From SB11 sp965222995 (GTDB lineage: Bacteria > Bacteroidota > Bacteroidia > UBA8524), in the NCBI GenBank assembly GCA_965222995.1, contig OZ244977.1:558001-622000 (forward strand): 64,000 bases of DNA, written 5' to 3'. The position numbers and the translations under genes are program-made. Position 1 is the first letter of the stretch. Every line of letters starts with the position of its first letter. The notes under the pieces are model-generated. The model did not search any database. It was given only the letters and a program-made list of their open reading frames with translations, and was not told the DNA's origin. Shown here in pieces: positions 17,730 to 26,403 of this stretch.

Positions 17730-18785
17730 TTATTTACTTACTGCAAAACGAGAGGTATTGATACCATCTTTTGTTTTAAGTGTATAGTAGTACATTCCAT
17801 TACTGAAACTGGTTGTATTTACCTCTATAGTATTTTTACCTTTAACACCTTGTAATACTTGTGAATTTACTTTCTTTCCTGTGTTATCAAATACTTCAAT
17901 AGTTATGGGTGAGGCTTCATACAACCCAATATCTATTAGCAGTTTATTTTTTGTGGGGTTGGGATAAGAACTTATTTTATTTGACTTTATAGCTTCTATA
18001 ATAGAAGTAGTAGTAACCTCTGTAGTTGGAATAACTAAATTATCTACGTTTACAAATACTTCAAGCTTGCTGCCATTATTATTAGCTGAAGGGTTTAAAT
18101 AGCCTGCTGTAAATATGATACCGTTTCTTTGCCCCCAACCCAAATTTGAAACAAAAGTTTGCAATACATTTTTTGTTGAGGAGTCTTGAATAAATATTCT
18201 ATAATTCTGTGGTGCAGTAGAGATATATTCTGAGGCGTTGGCAAAAGAAATACTGTTTGCCCACTCTTTATTGCCACTTTCATTAAATAGATTCATTGTT
18301 GGGGCATCAGTACCACCATTAATAAACGTAAATCTAAAGTTTGAACCATTTGGAGGTGATATTTTGGCGTTTTCTATCACCATAAGACGGGCTTTGGTAT
18401 TAATTCCGTTTGGGTTAGAGGCGAAGCCTGTTCCCAAGTTACCTATTGCCATAATAATATAGCCTGAGTCTGGTGTCATAGTCAGTTCCGTAGATAGTCC
18501 GGGAATGGTATCGGCTACAGATGAGGCACCAGCAGGCGAAATAGCAAACTTAATGGGAACATTGGGGGTGTACTCCCAAAAACCGGTTGCAGCCCTAAAG
18601 TTTACATTGTCAAACTTTTTAGTAGCAGTTTGTCCTTCTATTACCCAAATTGCAACTGATGACGCAGTGGGATCAGCAATATTATGGATAATCTGTACAA
18701 AGCCACTTTGTGCTTTGCTATAGTTGTTACTTAATAGGCAAAACAGTAAAACTATGCCTTTACTTACTAGTAAATTTTTTTTCAT
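17730..18785 (-). CDS. DUF4397 protein with T9SS type A sorting domain
   Basis: A 351-residue secreted protein. Signal peptide, then a DUF4397-type beta-rich unit (FVQIIHNIADPTASSVAIWV, IPGLSTELTMTPDSGYIIMAIGN, INGGTDAPTMNLF, GWGQRNGIIFTAGYLNP), then a C-terminal T9SS type A domain (SYPNPTKNKLLIDIG, EVFDNTGKKV, FSNGMYYYTLKTKDGINTSRFAVSK). The last 16 residues are almost identical to those of the next gene, consistent with a recent duplication. Predicted extracellular, role unknown. It is separated from the paralog by a terminator. Confidence 0.78.
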   Translation of the reverse strand: MKKNLLVSKGIVLLFCLLSNNYSKAQSGFVQIIHNIADPTASSVAIWVIEGQTATKKFDNVNFRAATGFWEYTPNVPIKFAISPAGASSVADTIPGLSTELTMTPDSGYIIMAIGNLGTGFASNPNGINTKARLMVIENAKISPPNGSNFRFTFINGGTDAPTMNLFNESGNKEWANSISFANASEYISTAPQNYRIFIQDSSTKNVLQTFVSNLGWGQRNGIIFTAGYLNPSANNNGSKLEVFVNVDNLVIPTTEVTTTSIIEAIKSNKISSYPNPTKNKLLIDIGLYEASPITIEVFDNTGKKVNSQVLQGVKGKNTIEVNTTSFSNGMYYYTLKTKDGINTSRFAVSK

Positions 18786-18841
18786 ATTCTTAAGTTAAGC
18801 TGAAATATTAACGTTTTTCAATCGAAAAGAGTTTAAAACAA

Positions 18842-18867
18842 AAAGCCCGCCAATAAGGGCGGGCTTT
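18842..18867 (-). terminator. Rho-independent terminator
   Basis: Inverted repeat AAAGCCCGCC / GGCGGGCTTT with a 6-base loop and flanking A/T runs, 35 bases past the stop of the gene at 18902-20653. Confidence 0.85.
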
Positions 18868-18901
18868 ACTCATATTAACAATTAAACCTTTTATGTAATT
18901 A

Positions 18902-20653
18902 TTATTTACTTACTGCAAAACGTGAGGTATTAATACCTTCTTTAGTTTTAAGAGTAAAGAAATACACACCTGTTTTAAAGGTAGAGGTATTTACTTTCAA
19001 TGTGTTGGTACCTGCAAAAGCATTAGTAGTTTCGGAAGTTACTAACCTGCCCATGTTGTCAAATACTTCCAATGTAATTGGTGAATTATCATTCAAAGTA
19101 AATGCTACATTTAAATTGTTTGAAGCAGGATTAGGGTATGTGCTTGCATCTATAGTTTTATTTACCTCATATACTGATGTTGTGTTATTTAATGCTACAA
19201 CTTGGTCATCAATGGCTGCAAATAAACCAAATGCAGGCCCATTGTTGTCATTAGCAGGTGTTAAATATCCACTTGCAAATACAACCGCAGAACGCCCCGC
19301 AAAACCTGATAATGGCGCATCAAAAGAAGCCACAGTAGTTGTATTACCTGAATCTTGAACTAATAAGCGGTAAGTAGTAGGCATTACACTGGCATAAGCA
19401 GTAGCATCACCAAATTTAGCATTATCAACTAATTTTGAGCCATCAGCTTCTACAATAACATCTACAGTTGGCGCATCAGTACTACCATGCGCAACCAGTA
19501 AATCTATTAAATTACTGCTATTAGCTGCTGTTCTTACATTTTCTACTAACAATAATCTGAAATCTGTATTTTCATTGTCAGGATTAGCTTCAAAACCGGT
19601 GCCTACATTACCCACAGCCATAGCTATATAGTTTTTACCTGTATCAAGCGTAACCGTTTGCGAAAGCCCTGCAATTGTATCAGCAATTGAGGTACTGTTT
19701 GCGGGAGCAAATGATATTTTTGTGGCTATTACCGCAGGTGCATCAACAAATCCCGTAGCTTTTCTAAATTCAAAATCATCAACAATTTTTTCGTTTACAA
19801 TACCAACGGTTGCATATATGTCTACACTAGCTGTAGCAGGGTCTGCACTGTTATGTATAACTTGCAGTTTAGTTGTAGGTGGTAATAATTGTGCTACTGT
19901 ACCATCTGCAAAGGCTACAAAAAAGCCTACAAATTTACCATTACTGTTGGCAGCTGTTTGCAAATAGCCACTGGCAAATATAACAGCTGTATTTCCTGCA
20001 GCACCTGAAGCATCTAAATCAAGAGTAAGTAGTGGTGTTGTACTGTTATCTAAAGTAATATCTAAAAAGTAGCGTTGTGCTGCTACACTATAATATGTAG
20101 TAGCATCGCTATATGCAGCACCGTCAACCAACGGATTTGTACTACCTTTAACATATACATCAACTGCCGGTACATCAGTAGCTCCATGTACAACCACAAA
20201 CTCAATATTACTGCTGTTATTAGCAGTTTGGCGTGCATTTTGGATTACTAACAGTTTAAATTTAGTGTCTTTACTATTTGGGTTAGGCAAGAAATTAGAG
20301 CCTATATTTCCTGTAGCCATTACTATATAGCTTTCATTAGCCATAAGCATAGTTTCAGTGGTTAATCCCGGAATAGTATCTCCAACAGAAGTAGCACCTG
20401 CTGCAGAAAAAGCTATTTTAATTGGTACACCCGCAGGTACATCCACATATCCTGTAGCTTCTCTAAACTCAAAATTATCTACGGCTTTAGTGGCATTCAT
20501 GCCGTTAATAACCCAAACAGCTACGTTTGCTGCTGCTGGGTCTGCGCTGTTATGAATTACTTGAACTTTAGCAGTTTGTGCAAATGATGTTACTGATAAT
20601 GCAACTGCTATTAATGCAAATAGTAGTTTTTTAATTTGTTTAAAGTTTCCCAT
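18902..20653 (-). CDS. Two-unit DUF4397 protein with T9SS type A sorting domain
   Basis: A 583-residue secreted protein. Signal peptide (to SFAQ, about residue 26), two tandem DUF4397 units (about 28-260 and 262-495), and a T9SS type A domain in the last 75 residues (STYPNPASNNLNVAFTL, FDNMGRLVTSE, FKTGVYFFTLKTKEGINTSRFAVSK). Each unit holds KVQVIHNSADPA or KLQVIHNSADPA, a GLT/GLSQTV turn and a VVHGATDVPAVDV or VAHGSTDAPTVDV strand. It is a longer paralog of the adjacent 17730-18785 protein. Probably an adhesin or matrix protein; ligand unknown. Confidence 0.8.
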   Translation of the reverse strand: MGNFKQIKKLLFALIAVALSVTSFAQTAKVQVIHNSADPAAANVAVWVINGMNATKAVDNFEFREATGYVDVPAGVPIKIAFSAAGATSVGDTIPGLTTETMLMANESYIVMATGNIGSNFLPNPNSKDTKFKLLVIQNARQTANNSSNIEFVVVHGATDVPAVDVYVKGSTNPLVDGAAYSDATTYYSVAAQRYFLDITLDNSTTPLLTLDLDASGAAGNTAVIFASGYLQTAANSNGKFVGFFVAFADGTVAQLLPPTTKLQVIHNSADPATASVDIYATVGIVNEKIVDDFEFRKATGFVDAPAVIATKISFAPANSTSIADTIAGLSQTVTLDTGKNYIAMAVGNVGTGFEANPDNENTDFRLLLVENVRTAANSSNLIDLLVAHGSTDAPTVDVIVEADGSKLVDNAKFGDATAYASVMPTTYRLLVQDSGNTTTVASFDAPLSGFAGRSAVVFASGYLTPANDNNGPAFGLFAAIDDQVVALNNTTSVYEVNKTIDASTYPNPASNNLNVAFTLNDNSPITLEVFDNMGRLVTSETTNAFAGTNTLKVNTSTFKTGVYFFTLKTKEGINTSRFAVSK

Positions 20654-20933
20654 ATCATTATTGTTTTTAGTGTTGCATTAAAGAACTTTAAATGCACTTT
20701 ATATGTTCGCTGTAACCCTTGAAATCATTGCAAACTGACAATAAAATGACGAAACAAAATAGCAATAAAATTGTATTGAAATCGCTTAAAAATGGTGAGC
20801 TAAAATATAACTTCTTGGAAGTTAGCTATTAGTAAAAATTTAATGTTTTAACATCAAGAAAAAAGCAGGAAAACTTTTTTTGCCAACTTTTTACGATTTT
20901 TTACAAAAAATAGAATTTATAACACAATTATAG

Positions 20934-20948
20934 TTGCAATAATTGCAA
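20934..20948. promoter_or_regulatory. Perfect 15-base palindrome TTGCAATAATTGCAA
   Basis: Two TTGCAAT/ATTGCAA arms around a central A, about 105 bases before the kinase-like gene. The outer hexamer TTGCAA equals that of the palindrome at 58826-58842, but the arms here are 3 rather than 5 bases apart, so it may bind another protein or be chance in AT-rich DNA. Confidence 0.35.
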
Positions 20949-21022
20949 ATTTTAATCGGAAAAATGTCTTTGTTAAGTAAATTTAAAAATAAAACTGCCC
21001 ATACAATTAAAATGTAATTGAA

Positions 21023-21037
21023 GTAGCAGCCTGCTAC
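21023..21037. promoter_or_regulatory. Palindrome GTAGCAGCCTGCTAC before kinase-like gene
   Basis: Perfect 7-1-7 inverted repeat 16 bases before the ATG at 21054. It could be an operator or a hairpin in the leader. No regulator is known. Confidence 0.35.
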
Positions 21038-21053
21038 AGAACATTTTTGCTGT

Positions 21054-21863
21054 ATGGATTTAGCATTTTTTCAAAACCAAACAGTAGAGTTTATCCTGTT
21101 ACATGTAATAGCCTTTTTTGAAGGACTAATGGTAATTAAAGGGGGTGTTAAAGTGAACTATACCCGCAAACTCAATCATTTTTTTGTTTTCTTTCTTCCG
21201 TTCATTATTAAAATCTACATTCCTTTTGAAGAGAATTTACTCACTATGCTGCTAATGGTAGTAATCAGTTTGGCTACTTTTCTAATTTATATAAAACCTA
21301 TTCGTACAAGGATAAGGCTATTCGGTACTATGTATGCAGCTTTTGATAGACCCGAAGACCGACCACATACTATGAAATGGTTGTTTACTCAGTATTTGGC
21401 AACGTATGTAGTAGCAGTTCCTTTATACTTCTATTTTCATAGTATAAATATGCCACAACTGTTGCTTATCATTATTTTGGTAAATGCCATTGGCGATGGA
21501 TTGGCAGAACCTGTGGGAGTGCGATGGGGAAGACATAAATATAGAGTAAAAGCCCTATTCACTAAACAAACATATACACGTAGTATTGAAGGTAGTGCAT
21601 GTGTATTTATAACTGCTGTACTGGTATTACTAGGCTTTAAAGATATATTTACAGCCAATCAATTTATTGCCGCTTTATTACTGTTTCCAATAGCTGTTAC
21701 TTTGGCAGAAGCGTACTCACCTCATACATGGGATTCTCCACTGATATTTTTAATAGGTGGGCTGGTACTTATCGGAGTATTGAACTTTGACATATTAGTA
21801 CTAAAAAATGAATATGAAAGCGGAGTTTATTTAATAAGTGAAGTGAAACAACTTTTTTATTAA
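21054..21863 (+). CDS. CTP-dependent lipid kinase/cytidylyltransferase-like membrane protein (dolichol/phytol kinase superfamily)
   Basis: A 269-residue integral membrane protein with about seven hydrophobic segments. Superfamily motifs are in order: RKLNHFFVFFLPF near residue 38, GDGLAEPVGVRWGRHKY at about 146-162, RSIEGSACVF and EAYSPHTWDSPL. These match the SEC59/VTE5/DGK1 fold (CTP-dependent dolichol, phytol or diacylglycerol kinase), which is related to CdsA. The likely reaction is phosphorylation of a prenol or diacylglycerol with CTP. The exact lipid is not predictable. It precedes panD by 93 bases with no clear terminator. Confidence 0.72.
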   Translation: MDLAFFQNQTVEFILLHVIAFFEGLMVIKGGVKVNYTRKLNHFFVFFLPFIIKIYIPFEENLLTMLLMVVISLATFLIYIKPIRTRIRLFGTMYAAFDRPEDRPHTMKWLFTQYLATYVVAVPLYFYFHSINMPQLLLIIILVNAIGDGLAEPVGVRWGRHKYRVKALFTKQTYTRSIEGSACVFITAVLVLLGFKDIFTANQFIAALLLFPIAVTLAEAYSPHTWDSPLIFLIGGLVLIGVLNFDILVLKNEYESGVYLISEVKQLFY

Positions 21864-21956
21864 TGAACTTTATTTCTCGGGAATATTATGAATGAGGCAT
21901 GATATTAGCATGAGGGTGAAACGAAGGTAAAAAGCATTAACTTCGCGCCGTTTTTT

Positions 21957-22301
21957 ATGATAATAGAGGTTTTAAAGTCTAAGATTCATAGGGCTAAAGT
22001 AACACAAACAGAGCTACACTATACCGGTAGTATTACTATTGATGAAGATTTGATGGATGCTGCAAATTTTATTGCAGGAGAAAAGGTGCAAATAGTGAAT
22101 GTGAATAATGGGGAACGACTGGAGACTTATATAATAAAAGGTAAAAGAGGTTCAGGCGAAATATGCTTAAATGGTCCTGCTGCTCGCAAAGCACAAGTAG
22201 GAGATTTGGTTGTGATTATTGGCTATGCCCAAATGGATTTTGAAGCAGCTAAAACTTTTACCCCTTCAATAGCTTTTCCAAACGAGAATAATAAAATATA
22301 G
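21957..22301 (+). CDS. panD: Aspartate 1-decarboxylase proenzyme
   Basis: A 114-residue pyruvoyl enzyme making beta-alanine for pantothenate. The self-cleavage site G24-S25 sits in LHYTGSITID, giving a short beta chain and a pyruvoyl-bearing alpha chain. The later NGERLETYIIKGKRGSGEICLNGPAAR holds the expected active-site Tyr and the N-G-A-A region. Length and motifs are normal. The stop is followed two bases later by the GTG of the next gene, so these are cotranscribed, although the products seem unrelated. Confidence 0.95.
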   Translation: MIIEVLKSKIHRAKVTQTELHYTGSITIDEDLMDAANFIAGEKVQIVNVNNGERLETYIIKGKRGSGEICLNGPAARKAQVGDLVVIIGYAQMDFEAAKTFTPSIAFPNENNKI

Positions 22302-22303
22302 TA

Positions 22304-23356
22304 GTGAAGTTACAACTGCCAAAAATTCACCCAACAGTAAAAAAAGTCATCCGGTATACTTTATTTATAGGTATAAGTGCTTTTTTCATTTACTTGGCGT
22401 TCAAAAATGTAAAGTTTGATAAGCTTGTTGATGATATAAAGGACGCAAAACTAATTTGGGTGGCAGCTGCCATTGGTGCAGGTATAATAAGTGTAATTAG
22501 CCGCGCTGTTCGTTGGCAAATTATGGCTGAGCCCTTGGGCTATAGAACAGGCTTTTGGAATACCTTTCATGGCGTTATGGTAGGGTATATGGTAAACTTT
22601 GCTATTCCCAGAGGTGGTGAGGTTGCCCGTGCAGGTATTATGAGCAGGGTAGAGAAAATACCACTTACTACTATGATAGGAACTATAGTGGCGGAGCGGC
22701 TGGTAGATTTGTTGTGTATGGGAGTAGTATTGCTATTGGCTATAGGATTGCAATTTGAAACTATAATGGAAGCCTTCGATTTATTTTCAGCAAATAACAA
22801 AGGGGGTGAAGAAGGTGGAGGTTTAGGTTTAATACAAATTGGGTTGATAGGTATGGCAGTAGTGGGTGTTTTGTTTTTGGTTTTCAGAAAGAAAATTCAA
22901 CAACTGCCCATCTATAAAAAAATTCTTGAGTTTATTAAAGGCTTTGCCGATGGTATAAAAAGCCTTTTAAAAATTAAAAAACCCATACAGTTTATATTTC
23001 ATTCTATAGTAATATGGTTTATGTATTACCTTATGGTATACCTGTGCTTCTTTTCATTACCTGCTACACAGCATTTGGGTTGGGAGGCAGGCTTAACCTG
23101 TTTGGTAATGAGTACCATTGCCATATTATTACCGGCACCTGGTGGATTGGGTACTTTTCACTATTTTATATCTTTAGGGTTAACATTGTATGGAATTAAT
23201 CAAGAAGACGGGGTTGTTTATGCTACTATAGCACATGCCTCGCAAATGATTATGTTTATAGGGGTTGGAGCAGTGAGTTTGATTTTATTATTAATTACAC
23301 AACGCAAACAATTGGCAGGTGAAGTATCAGTCCAAAATACAGAAGAAAATAATTAA
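22304..23356 (+). CDS. Flippase-like membrane protein (lysylphosphatidylglycerol synthase TM/UPF0104 family)
   Basis: A 350-residue membrane protein with about eight hydrophobic helices. Family signatures are SRAVRWQIMAEPLGYR, NFAIPRGGEVARAGIMSR, TMIGTIVAERLVDL and LPAPGGLGTFHYF, as in the AglD/MprF-N-terminal group. These proteins are thought to move lipids or lipid-linked sugars across the membrane. The start is GTG 22304, two bases after panD. The 3' end overlaps the next gene (rfaE2) by 38 bases in another frame, indicating cotranscription. Confidence 0.8.
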   Translation: MKLQLPKIHPTVKKVIRYTLFIGISAFFIYLAFKNVKFDKLVDDIKDAKLIWVAAAIGAGIISVISRAVRWQIMAEPLGYRTGFWNTFHGVMVGYMVNFAIPRGGEVARAGIMSRVEKIPLTTMIGTIVAERLVDLLCMGVVLLLAIGLQFETIMEAFDLFSANNKGGEEGGGLGLIQIGLIGMAVVGVLFLVFRKKIQQLPIYKKILEFIKGFADGIKSLLKIKKPIQFIFHSIVIWFMYYLMVYLCFFSLPATQHLGWEAGLTCLVMSTIAILLPAPGGLGTFHYFISLGLTLYGINQEDGVVYATIAHASQMIMFIGVGAVSLILLLITQRKQLAGEVSVQNTEENN

Positions 23357-23813
23357 TTCTGATAATGAACTTACTGGTTTATTAGAGGAATGGACTGCCA
23401 ACAAGTATAGAGTAGTTTTTACCAATGGGTGTTTCGATTTGTTGCATCGTGGGCATGTTGATTACCTTTCAAAAGCTCGTGATTTGGGTGATAAATTGTT
23501 TTTAGGCTTAAATACAGATGCTTCTGTAAGCACATTAAAGGGTGAACATCGCCCCATACAGGATGAACAGAGCCGATTACAGATAATGGCATCTCTTGAT
23601 TTTGTGGATGCTGTAATGTTGTTTGGCGAGGATACTCCCTATGAACTGATAAAAAAAATACAGCCTGATGTATTGGTGAAAGGAGCAGATTACAAGCCGG
23701 AAGATATTGTAGGCTATGATATTGTAACAGCAAAAGGTGGAGAAGTGAAAACACTTGAGTTTCTTGAGGGATATTCAACCTCAAACATTGAGAAAAAAAT
23801 TAAAAACTCTTAA
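23319..23813 (+). CDS. rfaE2: D-glycero-beta-D-manno-heptose 1-phosphate adenylyltransferase
   Basis: A 164-residue nucleotidyltransferase, the stand-alone counterpart of the HldE C-terminal domain. It has VVFTNGCFDLLHRGHVDYL with the HxGH-type motif, and later a GYSTSNI motif that binds the nucleotide. It would activate heptose 1-phosphate with ATP to ADP-heptose for lipopolysaccharide core or other heptosylated glycans. The start is GTG at 23319, inside the preceding flippase-like gene; no ATG is available before the catalytic fold. The kinase/phosphatase partners are not in the window. Confidence 0.9.
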   Translation: MKYQSKIQKKIINSDNELTGLLEEWTANKYRVVFTNGCFDLLHRGHVDYLSKARDLGDKLFLGLNTDASVSTLKGEHRPIQDEQSRLQIMASLDFVDAVMLFGEDTPYELIKKIQPDVLVKGADYKPEDIVGYDIVTAKGGEVKTLEFLEGYSTSNIEKKIKNS

Positions 23814-23815
23814 AG

Positions 23816-24442
23816 TTATTGTTGCCCAAAGGGTATGAAACCATGCCCTTCGGTAATATTATATTTAGCCCCATTAGAAGGGTTTTTAGCTCGGCAACTA
23901 AATTTAATTTCAGCTAATTTATAGTTAACACCTTCATGGTGTACATCCTTTACTGAAACAATTTCAAAACTACCTACACCAGATTGCGGATAGGGTAATG
24001 TGGTATATAAACTTTGAGAGTTCAAATCTTTATAGTCAATTATTACCTCACCCATTTTATAGAAATAAGTAGGGAACTGATTGGTATAACTAAACTTATA
24101 CACTCGTGGTACTATAGTATTAGCCATATCATCTTCCATTGAAGGTGAAGTAGCTTGATTGTTATTGATAGTAATTTTAATGGCTTTCTGAAATTTAGCA
24201 GATTTAATTTCAGAAGTAAATTGTCTTATTACCCCATTGCTACCGTCATTAACAATTGGGCAAGCAAAATTTAGGTCTTTACCTGCTTCAAACTTAAAGT
24301 AGTTGCCATTAATTTTACACTCAAGCCATACTTGTGGAGTTCCTTCAATAGGTTTGGGAAGCTCATTTTTGGTACAACCTCCAAAAACAACTATTAAAAT
24401 AAAACTTAGGGTAAGTGTTTTAATATTCCTTAAATGTTTCAT
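23816..24442 (-). CDS. Lipoprotein, paralog of next gene, in ECF sigma operon
   Basis: A 208-residue lipoprotein with lipobox FGGC followed by TKNELPKPIEGTPQVWLECKINGNYFKFEAG. The end, AEIKFSCRAKNPSNGAKYNITEGHGFIPFGQQ, matches the upstream paralog (AEIFFHCRVKNPSNGFWYDITDGHGYIPFGEE). The fold seems all-beta with one or two Cys in the mature part. Its ATG shares a base with the preceding stop (TAATG), so it is translationally coupled. It is the last gene of the operon sigma, anti-sigma-barrel, lipoprotein, lipoprotein. Function unknown; location in the same operon suggests it is a target, sensor or ligand partner of that system. Confidence 0.7.
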   Translation of the reverse strand: MKHLRNIKTLTLSFILIVVFGGCTKNELPKPIEGTPQVWLECKINGNYFKFEAGKDLNFACPIVNDGSNGVIRQFTSEIKSAKFQKAIKITINNNQATSPSMEDDMANTIVPRVYKFSYTNQFPTYFYKMGEVIIDYKDLNSQSLYTTLPYPQSGVGSFEIVSVKDVHHEGVNYKLAEIKFSCRAKNPSNGAKYNITEGHGFIPFGQQ

Positions 24443-25059
24443 TACTCTTCTCCGAAAGGAATATAACCATGACCATCTGTAATATCATACCAGAAACCAT
24501 TTGAGGGGTTTTTAACCCTACAATGGAAAAATATTTCTGCTACTTTATAGCGTTTGCCATTATACATAACATCGCTTACAGAAGCAATTTCAAATCTTGA
24601 ATTTATGCTGTTTTGGTCATAAGGAACTGTATAAAACTTAGATTGTGTATTATGGTCTATATACAATAAAATAATTTCACTGGTTCTGTAAGGTACATAA
24701 GGGAAAGAATTAGAGTGAACAAACTTATACGTACCTGTTTGTATGGTTTTATCTAAGTCTTCCTGCACTGTACCTAGTTTTCTAGCACCATTGTTTATAG
24801 AAATCTCAAGCGATTTATTCAAATCAGGTGCATTAATTTTAAAAATATATTGTCTGCTTTGGCTATCAATATTATGAGCTATGACATTTGCATAACTTGC
24901 ATTAGTGCCCGCCTCATATTTAAAAGGTACACCATTAACATACCCTTCTACCCAAACAGTAGGTTTACCGTCAACGGCTTGTGGTAGCTCATTTTTTTTG
25001 CATGAGCTGATACCCGTTAAAAGCAGAGATATAAAAGCTATGTATATTAACTTTTTCAC
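24442..25059 (-). CDS. Lipoprotein, first of two paralogs in ECF sigma operon
   Basis: A 205-residue lipoprotein: signal peptide ending SSC (lipobox ISSC), then KKNELPQAVDGKPTVWVEGYVNGVPFKYEAG. It shares the NELP, (W)VxGxxNGxxFKxEAG, CRxKNPSNG and DITxGHGxIPFG blocks with its neighbour at 23816. It starts directly after the anti-sigma-barrel stop (25060) without a gap. The repeated W/Y/F pattern suggests a beta-sandwich. I do not recognise the family and propose only that it works with the upstream envelope-spanning regulator. Confidence 0.7.
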   Translation of the reverse strand: MKKLIYIAFISLLLTGISSCKKNELPQAVDGKPTVWVEGYVNGVPFKYEAGTNASYANVIAHNIDSQSRQYIFKINAPDLNKSLEISINNGARKLGTVQEDLDKTIQTGTYKFVHSNSFPYVPYRTSEIILLYIDHNTQSKFYTVPYDQNSINSRFEIASVSDVMYNGKRYKVAEIFFHCRVKNPSNGFWYDITDGHGYIPFGEE

Positions 25060-26403
25060 TTATCGTGTTAAATTCAGTTTCACAAATAACTGCAAATGCG
25101 CAGGTAAATGTTTTTTATTGTTATTAAAAAAGCTGTTTTTAGTTACGTCATTAAACATTTGGTTATAGCGTACACCCAAGCTATATTTACTAGGCAGGTT
25201 AAATTCATAACCCAGCAATAAACCATAGTTAAATGTATTTAAATCTTCGTACACACCGTTTTTCGTAACTGTTGTTGATGATTTTTCTGCAAATCTTTCC
25301 CTTTGTTCTGCAACTTCTGTCTTAGCATTTACCAACCACATAGCTGATGTTCCTATGCTAAACTTATGTTTTGGTGTTAATGAGTAGTTTACAGATATAG
25401 GCAACTGCACATAATCCAATGCCTTGGTAACTAAAAAGAAGTTGGTAGTAGTTTTCTCCAAGAAAAACTCTGTTTGTGTTACATTTCTGGTAATGTTATT
25501 ACCTGTGCTGCGTAAGTAGTTTAGCTCTGCATTAACAGCCCATCGGCGGCTTAAATTTTTACCAAAAAATATCCCTACCATAACGCCACTACCCACTTGG
25601 AAGTTGTTTGAAGAAGTACTTAGTACTCTATTAAAATTACCTCCTGCTTGTATACCTACCTGTAAACGGTGGAAACGTCTTATCTCATCCAGTTTTCTTT
25701 CAGCTTTTTGGGCAGAGTCAATAAAAGTTTTCTTAGTAGTAACTAAGCTGCCAAAATCAGGATATTCAAAAGGGAACTCCGGATTAATAGATGTTAGAAG
25801 TGTATTTGATAATAAATTTTTAGTAAACAACTTAATATCTGAGGTCTCTGGAGTTACTTTTTTATCAGTATTTTCAACTACAGTAATTTCATCGGTTTTT
25901 TTACTGTCGTCATTTTTTGCAACTACAGGTGTAGGAGCCTCTTTAACTTCAGCGGTTGAGTTGTTTGATGGTGTTGTCGCCGAAGGTGAAACATCAGGCG
26001 TATTAGTAATTTCGTTAGCAGCAGTGTTCTCATCAATAGAAATAATACCTGCAGTATTAACATCTTTTGATGAGTTTAACTCATTGTCAGCCGATGTAGT
26101 GTTGGTTTCTTGTTTTGCAACAGGTGCTTGTGCAACAACTTGCTCATTAGCTTTTGGAGCAACATTTTCAGCATAGGTATTAGTATCGTAGCCCGAAATA
26201 TAAGCTACTACGGAGCCTGCCAATATAATTGCACCTGCTACACTGGCAAGTATATATTGGTTTATGTTTTTTAAGACGGAGCCGCTATCGTCAGCATCAA
26301 GCATAGCTTCCATGTTTTCCCAAGCACCGGAAACATATTCGCTTTCATGACCATCCAAGCGGTCTTTAAAAAACTTGTCTATGTCGTTAATATTATTGTC
26401 CAT
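25060..26403 (-). CDS. Putative dual-membrane-spanning anti-sigma factor (N-terminal anti-sigma, TM, linker, C-terminal beta-barrel)
   Basis: A 447-residue protein with an unusual layout. Residues 1-48 are cytoplasmic and contain RLDGHESEYVSGAWENMEAM, aligned without gaps to RMDTHEPELSDSVWDRIHHE in the paralog at 62636. A membrane segment is at about 49-70. Residues 71-225 form a low-complexity periplasmic linker rich in Ala, Asn, Thr and Lys. Residues about 235-447 look like an 8-strand outer-membrane beta-barrel (FHRLQVGIQAGGNF to LQLFVKLNLTR) ending in an aromatic-rich strand. Such proteins have been described in Bacteroides as dual membrane-spanning anti-sigma factors. The gene overlaps the sigma gene by 11 bases, so the pair is coupled. 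Confidence 0.75.
   Translation of the reverse strand: MDNNINDIDKFFKDRLDGHESEYVSGAWENMEAMLDADDSGSVLKNINQYILASVAGAIILAGSVVAYISGYDTNTYAENVAPKANEQVVAQAPVAKQETNTTSADNELNSSKDVNTAGIISIDENTAANEITNTPDVSPSATTPSNNSTAEVKEAPTPVVAKNDDSKKTDEITVVENTDKKVTPETSDIKLFTKNLLSNTLLTSINPEFPFEYPDFGSLVTTKKTFIDSAQKAERKLDEIRRFHRLQVGIQAGGNFNRVLSTSSNNFQVGSGVMVGIFFGKNLSRRWAVNAELNYLRSTGNNITRNVTQTEFFLEKTTTNFFLVTKALDYVQLPISVNYSLTPKHKFSIGTSAMWLVNAKTEVAEQRERFAEKSSTTVTKNGVYEDLNTFNYGLLLGYEFNLPSKYSLGVRYNQMFNDVTKNSFFNNNKKHLPAHLQLFVKLNLTR

Larger units (their letters stand above)
20654..21053. other. 400-base AT-rich divergent intergenic region
   Basis: No open reading frame or RNA gene that I can support. It must hold the promoters of the minus-strand DUF4397 gene and the plus-strand kinase-like gene. 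It contains two short perfect palindromes (20934-20948 and 21023-21037), listed separately. Confidence 0.6.
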
